A DNA stretch of 64,000 nucleotides from Flexivirga endophytica (GTDB taxonomy: Bacteria > Actinomycetota > Actinomycetes > Actinomycetales > Dermatophilaceae). The DNA lies in assembly GCF_014640635.1 (NCBI RefSeq), contig NZ_BMHI01000006.1, positions 1 through 64,000 on the forward strand. Direction: 5' to 3'. Positions within the stretch are counted from its first letter, which is position 1; every line of letters starts with the position of its first letter. Shown one piece after another: positions 51,450 to 60,215 of this stretch. The notes under the pieces are model-generated. The model saw nothing but the letters and a program-made list of their open reading frames with translations. It was not told where the DNA came from and did no database searches. Position numbers and translations under genes: made by a program.

Positions 51450-52199
51450 GTGGCTCCCACGCAGAAGAAGGCGAAGACCGACAAGGTGCTGCTCGCCGCG
51501 ATCGACCTCGCGCGCGAAGCGGCGATCAGCATCGCCGAGCCGGGCACCGTCGGCGAGCACGTCGGTGCCGTGATGCTTGGCGAACGGATCGTCATGCACT
51601 ACTTCGAGTGCACCTCGCCGGGCTATGTGGGCTGGCACTGGGCCATCTCGGTCGCGCGTGCTCCCCGCCAGAAGTACGCGACGGTCTGCGAGACCAACCT
51701 GCTGCCGACCGACGCGGCAGTGCTCGCTCCCGACTGGGTCCCGTATGTCGAGCGCCTCGCCCCGGGCGACATCGGCGCCGGCGACGAGCGTCCGTATGTC
51801 GAGGAGGATCCCTACCTGGAGGCCGGTTTCGAGGCCACCGATGAGGAGGACGTCGACCGGGTGGCGTTCTTCGAGCTGGGTCTCGGCCGCCCGCGAGTGC
51901 TGTCCGCCGAGGGCCGTGACGCCGCCGCACAGCGCTGGTATGACGGTGACGCCGGCCCTCGTGCCGAGGTTGCCGCGCAGGCCAAGGCGCACTGCTCGAC
52001 CTGTGGCTTCTTCCTGCCGATGCCCGGCGCGCTGCGTCAGGTGTTCGGCGTCTGCGCCGGTGAGTGGTCGCCGTCCGACGGCAAGGTCGTCTCGCTCGAC
52101 CACGGCTGCGGCGCGCACAGTGAGACCGAGGCGCCCTCGACACCTCCGGAGACCGTCGACGCCCCCGTCCTCGACGAGTTGGCCCTCGACTTCTCGTAG
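51450..52199 (+). CDS. DUF3027 domain-containing protein
   Basis: 249 residues, soluble. DUF3027 covers most of it, with HYFECTSPGYVGWHWAISVARA, DWVPYVERLAPGD and a Cys motif HCSTCGFFLPM near residue 180, plus FGVCAGEWSPSDGKVVSLDHGCGAH further on; the four Cys and two His could bind zinc. No function is established. GTG 51450 has GGAGG 6 bases upstream, directly after the cold-shock gene. The C-terminal tail is acidic and Pro-rich. Confidence 0.85.
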   Translation: MAPTQKKAKTDKVLLAAIDLAREAAISIAEPGTVGEHVGAVMLGERIVMHYFECTSPGYVGWHWAISVARAPRQKYATVCETNLLPTDAAVLAPDWVPYVERLAPGDIGAGDERPYVEEDPYLEAGFEATDEEDVDRVAFFELGLGRPRVLSAEGRDAAAQRWYDGDAGPRAEVAAQAKAHCSTCGFFLPMPGALRQVFGVCAGEWSPSDGKVVSLDHGCGAHSETEAPSTPPETVDAPVLDELALDFS

Positions 52200-52226
52200 C
52201 CCTTCTCCGCCGATTGACGGCTTCTT

Positions 52227-52262
52227 CGGCGAGTGACGGTCCAATTGGGCCGTCACTCGCCG
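52227..52262. terminator. Bidirectional terminator hairpin (TGACGGTC palindrome family)
   Basis: CGGCGAGTGACGG (52227-52239) pairs perfectly with CCGTCACTCGCCG (52250-52262), with CCAATTGG in the loop. It lies between the convergent DUF3027 and sensor kinase genes and includes the kinase stop codon. Outer arms TGACGGCT/AGCCGTCA add a second level. Its core resembles the hairpin at 41465. Confidence 0.75.
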
Positions 52263-53407
52263 AGGGAGCCGTCATTCGCGATGGTGGTGGGGAGGGTGAC
52301 GCTGAGCCGGAAGCCGTCGGGCACGTGCTCGGCATGGATCTCGCCCCCGTGCGCTTCGACGATGCCGCGGACTATCGCCAGGCCGAGACCCGCTCCGTGC
52401 GTCCCGTGGTCAGTGGTTCGGGCGGCGTTCGCCCGCCAGCCCACGTCGAACATCCGGCCCAGGTCCTCGACGTCCACGCCGCTGCCATGGTCCATGATGC
52501 TGAGCACCAGGTGGTGGTCGTCGCTCGTGTGCGCCGAGATCACGATCTCCGAGTGGTCCGGGGCATGACGCACACCGTTGGCCAGCAGGTTGCCGATCGC
52601 GCGGGTGAGCTCGCGGGGGTCGGCCCACAGCATGTGTCCTTCGACGCCATGCTCGACGATGGACACTCCACGCGCCGCAGCGGCCGGCTGTATGTCGGAG
52701 ACCGCGTCCGAGATCAGGTCGAGCAACACGACCAGCTCCGGCTCGAGTCGAAGCGTGCCGCTCTGCAGCGTCGACAACTCGAAGAGGTCGTCGACCATGT
52801 CGGTCATGGTGTCCACCTTGGTGCGGATCGTGCGGATGTAAGCCTCCCTGTCCGGGGCGACCCCATCGTCCAAAGCCTCTGTCATCGCACGCATTCCGGC
52901 CAGCGGCGTGCGCAGGTCGTGCGAGATCCAGGCGAAGAACTGCCGACGTGCCGCGTCCAGTTTGTCGACCTCCGAGCGTGCTGCGGCGAGCCGGGTGGAG
53001 GACTCGGCGAGCTGGGAATGCAGCTCGTTGAACTCCTTCAGCCCCGGTGTCTGCGGCTGGAGCACGTCGCCGTCGCCGATCCGCCGGGCCGACTCGACCA
53101 GGCTGCGCACCGACCTGCCCACGGTCTGATGCATCGTCACCCAGGCGGCGGTGAGGCTGACCACCGCAGAGACGCCGACGATCCAACACAGCACGGTCAG
53201 GTCGTGGGACGAGACGAACATCTCGAGCACCACCGCGACGACGGACGCGACGATCGACAGCACCGCGGCGGCAACGACGATGGTGACTTGCGAGGCCACG
53301 GAACCCTTTGAGTTCCAACGCAACACGGCCACGGCCAGCGCGGTCACGAGCGCGGTGCAGATCGCCGCGGTGAGGACGATCAGCGCAAGGTCCGGCACGG
53401 TGAGCAT
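52253..53407 (-). CDS. Sensor histidine kinase
   Basis: 384 residues. Two N-terminal transmembrane helices (about 5-30 and 42-62), a third near 70-90, a HAMP-like linker (about 92-145), the H-box WISHDLRTPLAGMRA with the phosphorylated His at 163, and the HATPase domain with N-box NLLANGVRHAP, DHGSGVD and GLGLAIVRGIVEAHGG. The outside part is very short, so it may sense a membrane signal. It stands one base after the response regulator stop, on the same strand, as a cognate pair. Confidence 0.92.
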   Translation of the reverse strand: MLTVPDLALIVLTAAICTALVTALAVAVLRWNSKGSVASQVTIVVAAAVLSIVASVVAVVLEMFVSSHDLTVLCWIVGVSAVVSLTAAWVTMHQTVGRSVRSLVESARRIGDGDVLQPQTPGLKEFNELHSQLAESSTRLAAARSEVDKLDAARRQFFAWISHDLRTPLAGMRAMTEALDDGVAPDREAYIRTIRTKVDTMTDMVDDLFELSTLQSGTLRLEPELVVLLDLISDAVSDIQPAAAARGVSIVEHGVEGHMLWADPRELTRAIGNLLANGVRHAPDHSEIVISAHTSDDHHLVLSIMDHGSGVDVEDLGRMFDVGWRANAARTTDHGTHGAGLGLAIVRGIVEAHGGEIHAEHVPDGFRLSVTLPTTIANDGSLGE

Positions 53408-53408
53408 G

Positions 53409-54101
53409 TCAGCCCTTTCCGTAGGGCGTGAAGCGGTAGCCCGCGCCCCACTCGGTGCGCAGGTAGACCGGGAAACGAGGCTCCGGTTCGATCTTCTCCC
53501 GGAGCCGTCGGACGTGCACGGTGACCGTCGAGGCGTCGCCGAACGTCCAGCCCCAGACCTCGCCGAGGATGTCGTTGCGGGTCAGCACCTCGCCCGGTCG
53601 CTGCACGCAGAACAGCAATAACTCGTATTCCCTTGTGGTCAGCGCGATCTCGTCGTTGTCTCGCCATACACGACGGTGACCGGGGTCGATGCGGAATGCC
53701 CCGACGGTGAAGGGCTCGGCCGGCGCCGACGGAGAGTGACGACGCAGTTGAGCGGCCACTCGGAGCTGAAGCTCCTTCATCGAGAACGGTTTTGCGATGT
53801 AGTCGTCGGCTCCGTGCTCGAGACCACTGATGCGATGGTCCACAGCGCCTAGCGCCGTCAACATGATGACGGGTATGTCGGAGCGGCTACGCACGTCTCG
53901 GCACAGGTCGTCGCCGCTGACACCCGGCAACATCCGGTCGACGATCAGCACGTCGGGCAGGTGCTCGGCCAGCGCATCGCGGGCGCGAGCACCGTCGCTG
54001 AAGGAGGACACGTCGTAACCGCTCGACCGCAAGTAGTCGCCGACGACCCCGCGCACGGTCGGGTCGTCCTCGACGATCATGACGCGGGATCTGCTCTCCA
54101 T
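53409..54101 (-). CDS. Response regulator, OmpR family
   Basis: 230 residues. Receiver domain with acidic pocket VEDD (11-13), phosphorylated Asp 55 in VLIVDRMLPG, Thr in MLTALG and Lys in YIAKPFS; then an OmpR-type winged helix (about 125-225) with TTREYELLLFC and STVTVHVRRLREK. ATG 54101 is preferred over the GTG at 54119, which would add six residues. It is divergent from a DM13 lipoprotein gene, which is a plausible target of the system. Confidence 0.92.
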   Translation of the reverse strand: MESRSRVMIVEDDPTVRGVVGDYLRSSGYDVSSFSDGARARDALAEHLPDVLIVDRMLPGVSGDDLCRDVRSRSDIPVIMLTALGAVDHRISGLEHGADDYIAKPFSMKELQLRVAAQLRRHSPSAPAEPFTVGAFRIDPGHRRVWRDNDEIALTTREYELLLFCVQRPGEVLTRNDILGEVWGWTFGDASTVTVHVRRLREKIEPEPRFPVYLRTEWGAGYRFTPYGKG

Positions 54102-54251
54102 GACGAAGACGTTACCCACCGGGGGTTGATCCGGCCGCCTTCCTTACGGCGATGAAAGATCCACGGCTCCCGATGACACGCGCTGCTTCGATCGGTTTCT
54201 GCCAAGGGGCTTGCCGAACAGGCGGCCGAGAATGACCAACGAGGAGACCTC

Positions 54252-54770
54252 ATGCGTTCAAAAGCCTTCATCGGCACCGGATTCGCCATCGCTGCGCTCG
54301 CACTGACGGCATGCGGCTCGAGTGACGGCGGCGGCTCGGCTGCGTCGTCGACGCCGTCGAAGATGTCGAGTGACAAGGCCATGTCCTCCAGCGCTCCCAT
54401 GTCGAGTGGGATGTCGAGTGGGATGTCGAGTGGGATGTCGAGTGGCAAGTCGATGATGGCCGACGCCATGGGCCACGGAACCTTCAAGGGGCTGAACGGC
54501 AAGCACGTCGCGGGCAAGGTCACGGTCGAGGGCCACACGGTGAAGCTGTCCGGCTTCTCCTCGGACGAGGGTCCCGACCTGCACCTCTACCTGGCCAACG
54601 GCACCGACGAGGCGGCGGTCGGCAAGGGCAAGGAACTCGGCAAGGTGTCCTTCGACAAGGCCACCCAGACGTTCGACCTGAGGGACGTGCAGGCCTCCGG
54701 GTTCACCGACCTGGTCGTGCACTGCGACAAGGCGAAGGCGGTCTTCGGTGCAGCCGCGCTGAGCTCATGA
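54252..54770 (+). CDS. DM13-like lipoprotein with MSSG repeats
   Basis: 172 residues. The signal peptide ends in a lipobox L-T-A-C (Cys about 21), so it is lipid-anchored outside the membrane. A low-complexity region follows (about 24-72), with four MSSG repeats, then a DM13-type domain of about 95 residues (GTFKGLNGKHVAGKVTVEG, GFSSDEGPDLHLYLANG, VVHCDKAKAVFGAAAL), with one Cys. DM13 proteins are suggested to bind or carry redox factors; the function here is unknown. GAGGAG stands 6 bases before the ATG. A DoxX-type gene overlaps its stop. Confidence 0.82.
   Translation: MRSKAFIGTGFAIAALALTACGSSDGGGSAASSTPSKMSSDKAMSSSAPMSSGMSSGMSSGMSSGKSMMADAMGHGTFKGLNGKHVAGKVTVEGHTVKLSGFSSDEGPDLHLYLANGTDEAAVGKGKELGKVSFDKATQTFDLRDVQASGFTDLVVHCDKAKAVFGAAALSS
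54399..54446 (+). repeat. Tandem 12-bp repeat inside the DM13 gene
   Basis: Four consecutive copies of ATGTCGAGTGGG (last base C in the fourth) encode MSSG four times. Copy number could change by slippage without shifting the frame. Confidence 0.9.
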
Positions 54771-55282
54771 CGACGGCGCTGGGGCGCCCACTGGCCTGGG
54801 TCGCCCCGGCGCTGAGTGGCGCGGTGCGGGTCGTGCTCGGTCTGCTGTGGGTGCGCGAAGGCGTCACGAAATATCGGGCACACTTCGGGCGCGCCGACAT
54901 ACTCCTCGTGGTGGACAGCGCGAAGCAGAACTCACGCGTGCCAGGGGTATTCAGCGATTTACTGGCCCAGAGTCTCGGCCGTGCACCGAGTCTCTTCGGG
55001 CTGATCGTGCCGGCCTGGGAGACCCTGCTGGGCCTGGCGCTCGTCGTCGGCATACTCAGCAGAGTGCTGGCGTGCGCCGCGATCGTGACGTTGATGACCT
55101 ATTGGCTGTCGGACCAGCTCATCGGTCAATACCCGGTGATGGTCGTGTTGGCAGCAACGGTGCTGGCGTTCCCGGTGGCGGCGAGCACCTACTCGGCGTC
55201 GAGGGCGCTGAGCCCACCCCGGGCGCGCTCGATCTCCAGTTCCTCACCGATGCCGGAGGCCACGGACAGCGCCTCTCGGTAG
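54767..55282 (+). CDS. DoxX-like membrane protein
   Basis: 171 residues, four hydrophobic helices (about 10-28, 75-95, 97-117 and 122-140), of the DoxX/DoxD/MauE-like type, with SGAVRVVLGLLWVREGVTKY at the start. Family members are linked to thiosulfate oxidation or thiol metabolism, but many are uncharacterised. ATG 54767 overlaps the DM13 stop in ATGA, so the two are one operon. Its last 31 codons overlap the end of the convergent STAND gene; the tail (RALSPPRARSISSSSP) looks like it is read through that gene. Confidence 0.75.
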   Translation: MTTALGRPLAWVAPALSGAVRVVLGLLWVREGVTKYRAHFGRADILLVVDSAKQNSRVPGVFSDLLAQSLGRAPSLFGLIVPAWETLLGLALVVGILSRVLACAAIVTLMTYWLSDQLIGQYPVMVVLAATVLAFPVAASTYSASRALSPPRARSISSSSPMPEATDSASR

Positions 55283-57600
55283 AGATCGCGTGCGGTGTCG
55301 GCGTCGTTGGCTGCGACGAGTTGGTCGGCGCGGTTGTTCAGCACCGAGGCCAGTGTGTCCGGCGCATCGGCGGCCCGCGCCTGCTGCAGCGCCTGTTCCC
55401 CGAGTTGTTGCGCCTCCGCGATACGACCGCTGCCCGCGACGGCGGTCGACAGGTTGGTCAGTGCGTAGATCTCGGTGATCTCGTCGTGCTCGCTGTGCGC
55501 GAGGTCGAGGGCCCGCCGCGCGGCGATCTCGGCCTCGGCGAAGCGTCCCTCCTCGGCGAGCATCTCGGACAAGTTGCTCTGTGCGTTGAGTTCACGCTGT
55601 GTCCACCCGTGGACGACGGCGAGTTCGAGAGCGCGGCGCACCAGCTCGATCGCCTCGGGGTGGTTGCCCGAACGGCTTTGCGCGACAGCGAGATTGCCGA
55701 GCGCCACGCTGAGCCGGTCCGCGTTGTCGGCGGTCATCGGCTGGTCGTCGTAGAAGGTGACGATGCGCTGCAACATGGGCAGCGCGTCGTCATACCGGCC
55801 GGTCAGGGTCGCGACGATCGCCTGGCCGTTGAGCGATGCGACCTCGCCGCGGGCGTCGCCGGTCTCGTGGTGCAGCGCAGCCGACTGCGCCAGCAACGGC
55901 TCGGCATCTCCGAAGCGAGCGGCGCGGACCAGTGTCAGGCCGAGCAGACGTCGTGCCAATGCGCGACTCGGCACGTCGCCGGTCGCTTCGGCCGACTGCA
56001 AGGCCGTGCGGTGCATGCTGGTCGTCAGGTCGAGATCGGCACGATCCCACAGCGGCCAGGATGCGGCTGCTGCGAGCCGGACGGCCAGGGCCGGTCGGTG
56101 CTCGGCCGCCCAGGCCGCCGCGGCCGCGACGTTGCGATACTCCTGATCGAACCACCGGCGTGCGTCTTCCAGGGGTTGCATCGCGGTGGGAGGCTCGTCG
56201 AGCCAGAACCAGTCACCGACTGCGTGCGGCTTGGTGGCGGCGACGGCAGCCACGCACTCGTCGAGGTAGTGGTGCAACAGGCGCTCGACTGCTCGGTTGC
56301 GGTGACTGGGACTCAGCTCCCCGATCGCACGGCGCTCGCCGAAGGCGCGGACCAAGTCGTGCATCGACCATCGTCCGGGCACGGCTTCCCGCACCAGGTG
56401 ACGCTCCTCGAGTCGCCCGATCTCGCGGCGCGCACTGGGCTCGTCCACGTCCAGCATGGCGGCGCAGGCTTCGGCCGAGAAGTCTGCACCGGGGTGCAGG
56501 GAGCACAGGAGGAAGCACCGTCGTTCGGCAGCGCGCAGCGCATCGACGCTCACGCTGAGAGCACCGACCAGGTCGGCGTCCGACTGCAGCAGGTCGAGCC
56601 GTTCGCGATAGGCCAGCACATGTTCGCTCAGCTCCCAATCAGCATGTGTGCGAAGGCGATTGGCGACGATCGTCAAGGCGAGCGGTAGTGCGCCGGCCAG
56701 TGTCGCGAGGTCGGCGAGCGCGGCTCTGTCCGCCTCGGTCGACGCGCGCCGCGCGGACAGGTGGGTGAGCAGCTCGACGGCTTCGGCATCGTCCAGCTCG
56801 TGCACCGTCATCGACCGTTGCCACGGGCCGGGCAGTGCATGCCGGGAGGTCACGATGACACGAGCGCTGCCGTCGGGCGGCAGCAACGGCACGAGTTGCT
56901 CGGTCGACGCGGCATTGTCCAGGACGAGCACGACCGGACGGGTCCGCAGCGCTGCGGCGAACGCGCCCGCCCGATCGTCCACATCGGGTTGCACGCCGAG
57001 CGCGTGCAGGAACGCCCGGAGCACCGATTGCGGATCAGCGGGCTCGGGGCCCGCGCCGAGCAGATCGACATACAGGCCGGTGGTGCTGTCACCCGATGCG
57101 ATCATGCGGTGTGCCGCGGTCAGCGCGAGCGCCGACTTGCCGCTGCCGGCCAGCCCGCCGATGAAGGTCGGACCCGCCGACTCGAGCAACTCCTCGAGTT
57201 CCTGCGCCCGTCCGACATACGCCTCCGGCGCTGCTGGCAGCGCCACATCGGGCGCGGCCGAGCGCAGCGCCCGAGCGGGGGACATAGCGCGGCGTGTCGC
57301 CTGGCGCCATACGGAGGCCTGCTGGTCCGACGCCCCGAGAGCGCGTGCGATTTCGACGACCAGATCGACGTCCACCCGCCGCCGCCCGGGGCGGAAGTAG
57401 TCGTAGACGGTCACGCGGCCGATGGCCGCTTCATGTGCGGGTACGCCGCGTTCGAGGCGGGCCGCCCGCATCCGCGATGCGATCTGAGCGTATGACGGCA
57501 GGCCCGCCCAGTCCCGCAACGAGCCGAGGGCGGCGGCGATGTCGTCCCAGGAGGTCACCACGCCGGGCGTCGGCGGACGATCGACGCGCTCCTCGGTCAT
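55189..57600 (-). CDS. STAND ATPase with N-terminal HTH-like region and C-terminal TPRs
   Basis: 803 residues. Residues 1-105 look like an XRE/SARP-less HTH of the kind found in BTAD-free regulators (SYAQIASRMRAARLERGVPAH, TVYDYFRPGRRRVDVDLVVEIARALG). An NB-ARC-type ATPase follows: Walker A FIGGLAGSGKSALAL near 145-158, Walker B VVLVLDNA, ARC region with PLALTIVANRL. From about 500 TPR-like helical repeats run to the end (LLGLTLVRAARFGDAEPLL and so on). It should act as a signal-sensing regulator. ATG 57600 has GAGG 5 bases upstream. It faces a secreted-protein gene with 125 bases between. Confidence 0.85.
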   Translation of the reverse strand: MTEERVDRPPTPGVVTSWDDIAAALGSLRDWAGLPSYAQIASRMRAARLERGVPAHEAAIGRVTVYDYFRPGRRRVDVDLVVEIARALGASDQQASVWRQATRRAMSPARALRSAAPDVALPAAPEAYVGRAQELEELLESAGPTFIGGLAGSGKSALALTAAHRMIASGDSTTGLYVDLLGAGPEPADPQSVLRAFLHALGVQPDVDDRAGAFAAALRTRPVVLVLDNAASTEQLVPLLPPDGSARVIVTSRHALPGPWQRSMTVHELDDAEAVELLTHLSARRASTEADRAALADLATLAGALPLALTIVANRLRTHADWELSEHVLAYRERLDLLQSDADLVGALSVSVDALRAAERRCFLLCSLHPGADFSAEACAAMLDVDEPSARREIGRLEERHLVREAVPGRWSMHDLVRAFGERRAIGELSPSHRNRAVERLLHHYLDECVAAVAATKPHAVGDWFWLDEPPTAMQPLEDARRWFDQEYRNVAAAAAWAAEHRPALAVRLAAAASWPLWDRADLDLTTSMHRTALQSAEATGDVPSRALARRLLGLTLVRAARFGDAEPLLAQSAALHHETGDARGEVASLNGQAIVATLTGRYDDALPMLQRIVTFYDDQPMTADNADRLSVALGNLAVAQSRSGNHPEAIELVRRALELAVVHGWTQRELNAQSNLSEMLAEEGRFAEAEIAARRALDLAHSEHDEITEIYALTNLSTAVAGSGRIAEAQQLGEQALQQARAADAPDTLASVLNNRADQLVAANDADTARDLYREALSVASGIGEELEIERARGGLSALDAE

Positions 57601-57725
57601 CGGATCCTCGATCTGTTCGGGTTTGTTCGGGGAAGCAGCCGGCTCGGGTGTTGGTCGCGATGCTAACGACTCAGGGGCCGAGGTGTCGGCCGGCTTTCGA
57701 CAATCGCTGGAACAAGGGGAAACAC

Positions 57726-58253
57726 ATGTCTGCACTGTCACGTCGTCAACTCGCCAAGAGTGCCGCCTGGTCCGTGCCTGTGGTCGCGGTAGCGGCAGCG
57801 GCGCCCGCCGCATCTGCGTCGACCGCCGAGTTCGACCTCGCCGTCGCCGCGGGATGCCTACCTACCGGTGACATGTTCGGCTCCGTCTTCGCCTACTTCG
57901 AGCTCACCGTGGGAGCGACACCGGTGCCTGCCGGGCGCAGTTTCGTTCTGCGCCAACAAATTCCGGGGCGGGCAAGCAACCTGACCGTGGGGTCGATCAT
58001 GACGGACCTCAACGGCGGCACCGACGGCATCGCCGACGTGGTCGTGTCGGCCGACGCCTCCCAGGCGACCTTCGTCACGACACGCGAGATCACCGCCGCG
58101 ACGCGGTTGCACGTCTACGTCTACAAGATCCTCGGCACAGAGGGGGAGACGACCACGTTTTCCATGACCAACCCCGACGCGAACACGGCGAACAACACCG
58201 CGGGCGTCGAACGGACCTTCAACGACCCCGACGCCGTCTGCTACCTGAGTTGA
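57726..58253 (+). CDS. Exported protein of unknown function (Tat-like signal)
   Basis: 175 residues. Signal peptide SRRQLAKSAAWSVPVVAVAAAAPAASAS has a twin Arg, a hydrophobic core and an Ala-x-Ala cleavage site near 32. The rest is a beta-rich domain with two Cys (AAGCLPTG and the final AVCYLS) and no motif I know. RBS AAGGGGAA lies before ATG 57726. It is divergent from the STAND regulator, with which it may form a regulatory pair. This signal-peptide type is common on small secreted proteins of Micrococcales. Confidence 0.75.
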   Translation: MSALSRRQLAKSAAWSVPVVAVAAAAPAASASTAEFDLAVAAGCLPTGDMFGSVFAYFELTVGATPVPAGRSFVLRQQIPGRASNLTVGSIMTDLNGGTDGIADVVVSADASQATFVTTREITAATRLHVYVYKILGTEGETTTFSMTNPDANTANNTAGVERTFNDPDAVCYLS

Positions 58254-58362
58254 GCCGATTGGGTGGAACGAAGAGCGAAGGAGTGGTGACTGGCCACGAG
58301 AAGTGGACCGTATGACGAGAAGACACCTGCGCAGCTCTGCGAAGAACTGAGAAGCACAAGGA

Positions 58363-59805
58363 TCAGGCCGTCGGCTCACGCCATTTGCGCTCGAAGGGTA
58401 GTCGCCACGCGTTGGGGGCGATGAGCTGGTGGATCTGGTTGGGACCCCAGGAACCGGGTGCGTAGGGCCGCACCGGCTGCGGGTTGTCCAGCAGCGGCTG
58501 GCTGATCTCCCACAGCCGCTCGATGCCGTCGGCAGTGGTGAAGAGGGTGCGGTCACCGCGGACGGCGTCGTAGATGAGACGTTCGTAGGCCTCCAGCACC
58601 GAGCCCGCCCAATCGGTGTCCTGCACGGCGAACTGCATCGACACCTTGTCCAGCCGGAAGCCCGGCCCGGGCCGCTTTCCGTAGAACGACAACGAGACTC
58701 GTGCCTCGTCGGCGAGGTCGAAGGTGAGGTGGTCCGGGCCCTGCTGCGCAACGCCCGACCCGGCCGGGAACATCGACTTCGGCGGCTCCTTGAACGCGAT
58801 CGAGATGATCCGCTGGCCCTCGGCGAGCTTCTTGCCGGTGCGCAGGTAGAACGGCACGCCGGCCCAGCGCCAGTTGTCGATCTCGCACTTGAGCGCGACG
58901 AAGGTCTCGGTCTCGGACTCGGCGCCGACGCCCTTCTCGTCGCGGTAGCCCTGGTACTGGCCGCGCACGACATTGGCCGGGTCGAGCGGCAGCATCGACC
59001 GGAAGACCTTGTTCTTCTCCTCGGTGATGGACTCCGGCAGCAGCGAGGTCGGCGGCTCCATCGCCGTGAACGCCAACACCTGGAAGAGGTGGGTGACGAC
59101 CATGTCCCGGTAGGCGCCGGTGCCCTCGTAGAAGCCGGCGCGGCCCTCCAACCCCAGCACCTCCGGCACGTCGATCTGCACGTGGTCGATGAAGTTGCGG
59201 TGCCAGATCGGCTCGAAGAGACCGTTGGCGAAGCGGAACGCAAGGATGTTGAGTGCTGCTTCCTTCCCCAGGAAGTGGTCGATGCGGTAGACCTGCTCCT
59301 CGTCGAAGACCGCGTGCACGGCGGCGTTCAGCTTGACCGCGCTCGCCAGGTCGGTGCCGAAGGGCTTCTCCATGATGACCCGGGAGCCCTTGACCAGGTC
59401 GGCGGCTTCCAGCGTCTGCACGACGTCGAGCGCTGCCTTGGGCGGCACGCTCAGATAGTGCAGTCGCTGCACCGGCGGCGCCATGTCCTGCTCCGCCTCG
59501 GTGATGACGTTGCGCAACGCCGCGGGGCCGGCCGACCCCGGGACGTAGTAGAGGCGCTTGGCGAACGCGTCCCACACCTTCGTGTCGGTCGGATGCTTGC
59601 CGAACTCGGCGATCGCCTTCTTCGCGAACTCCACGAACTCCTCGCGGCTCATGTCCTCCAGTGAGGTGCCGATCACTCGCAGGTCGGCGAGCAGGTGCGT
59701 GTCGAAGAGGTGGAACAGCCCCGGTAGGAGCTTGCGTCGCGAGAGGTCTCCGGTGGCACCGAAGAGCACGAACGTTGTCGAGTCCTGCAGAGCGTCTGCC
59801 GTCAT
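58363..59805 (-). CDS. zwf: Glucose-6-phosphate dehydrogenase
   Basis: Oxidises glucose-6-phosphate to 6-phosphogluconolactone with NADP, the entry of the pentose phosphate pathway. 480 residues. The cofactor site is VLFGATGDLSRRKLLPGLFHL (11-31), the substrate block is RIDHFLGKEAALNILAFRFANGLFEPIW with the catalytic His (about 190-217), and EKPFGTDLASA is conserved. Note HFLGKEAALN where most have HYLGKETVQN, so this may be a second or divergent Zwf. No opcA, pgl, tal or tkt genes flank it, although those usually do. ATG 59805 has AAGGTGGGGG just upstream. Confidence 0.92.
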   Translation of the reverse strand: MTADALQDSTTFVLFGATGDLSRRKLLPGLFHLFDTHLLADLRVIGTSLEDMSREEFVEFAKKAIAEFGKHPTDTKVWDAFAKRLYYVPGSAGPAALRNVITEAEQDMAPPVQRLHYLSVPPKAALDVVQTLEAADLVKGSRVIMEKPFGTDLASAVKLNAAVHAVFDEEQVYRIDHFLGKEAALNILAFRFANGLFEPIWHRNFIDHVQIDVPEVLGLEGRAGFYEGTGAYRDMVVTHLFQVLAFTAMEPPTSLLPESITEEKNKVFRSMLPLDPANVVRGQYQGYRDEKGVGAESETETFVALKCEIDNWRWAGVPFYLRTGKKLAEGQRIISIAFKEPPKSMFPAGSGVAQQGPDHLTFDLADEARVSLSFYGKRPGPGFRLDKVSMQFAVQDTDWAGSVLEAYERLIYDAVRGDRTLFTTADGIERLWEISQPLLDNPQPVRPYAPGSWGPNQIHQLIAPNAWRLPFERKWREPTA

Positions 59806-59881
59806 ACCCCCACCTTGTACCCTCTGCGACCGGCCTGGGAAGTCGCCCCGCACATGTCCGTGACCCGACCGACGGGTGGCG

Positions 59882-60136
59882 TTATGCCGCGCTGGCGTTG
59901 CCGCGGCCCCGTTTGATGTAGACCCACCCGAGGCTGCCGAGGACGGCTCCGGCGACGCACGTCCACGGCCACCAGTCCCGGCCGTCACCGTGCAGCGCGG
60001 GTATGACGAGGGTCGACACCAGTGCGATCACCCACAGTGCGGTGCCGATCTCCACCACCCGCAACACATCGACCTTGACCGGGAGCAGGTCGTCGGCGGA
60101 AGGCCCGGTGGGCTCCTCGGGCGTCGGCTCGTTCAC
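59882..60136 (-). CDS. DUF2530 domain-containing membrane protein
   Basis: 84 residues. Acidic N-terminal tail (PTPEEPTGPSADD), then two helices (about 35-55 and 60-77) with TALWVIALVSTLVIPAL and WWPWTCVAGAVLGSLGWVYIKR. The Trp/Cys/Gly pattern fits DUF2530, a small actinobacterial membrane protein without known function. The GTG at 60136 starts it; the frame stays open upstream only into the promoter of the next gene. Divergent from the AfsR/SARP gene. Confidence 0.75.
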   Translation of the reverse strand: MNEPTPEEPTGPSADDLLPVKVDVLRVVEIGTALWVIALVSTLVIPALHGDGRDWWPWTCVAGAVLGSLGWVYIKRGRGNASAA

Positions 60137-60215
60137 GACAGGAAGCCTATGGCACCCCCGAAGCCGTCGACTCGCAGCCGCCGAACCCGGCGACGTCGCT
60201 ATAGGCTCGGATTCC

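Noticed and set aside
55189-58253. Anti-phage defence island
   Set aside because: There is a STAND ATPase but no nuclease, protease or other effector domain joined to it and no defence neighbours; a regulator role fits better.
58311-58349. Twelve-codon ORF after the exported protein
   Set aside because: Too short, with no conserved feature, and its start is not near a good ribosome site.
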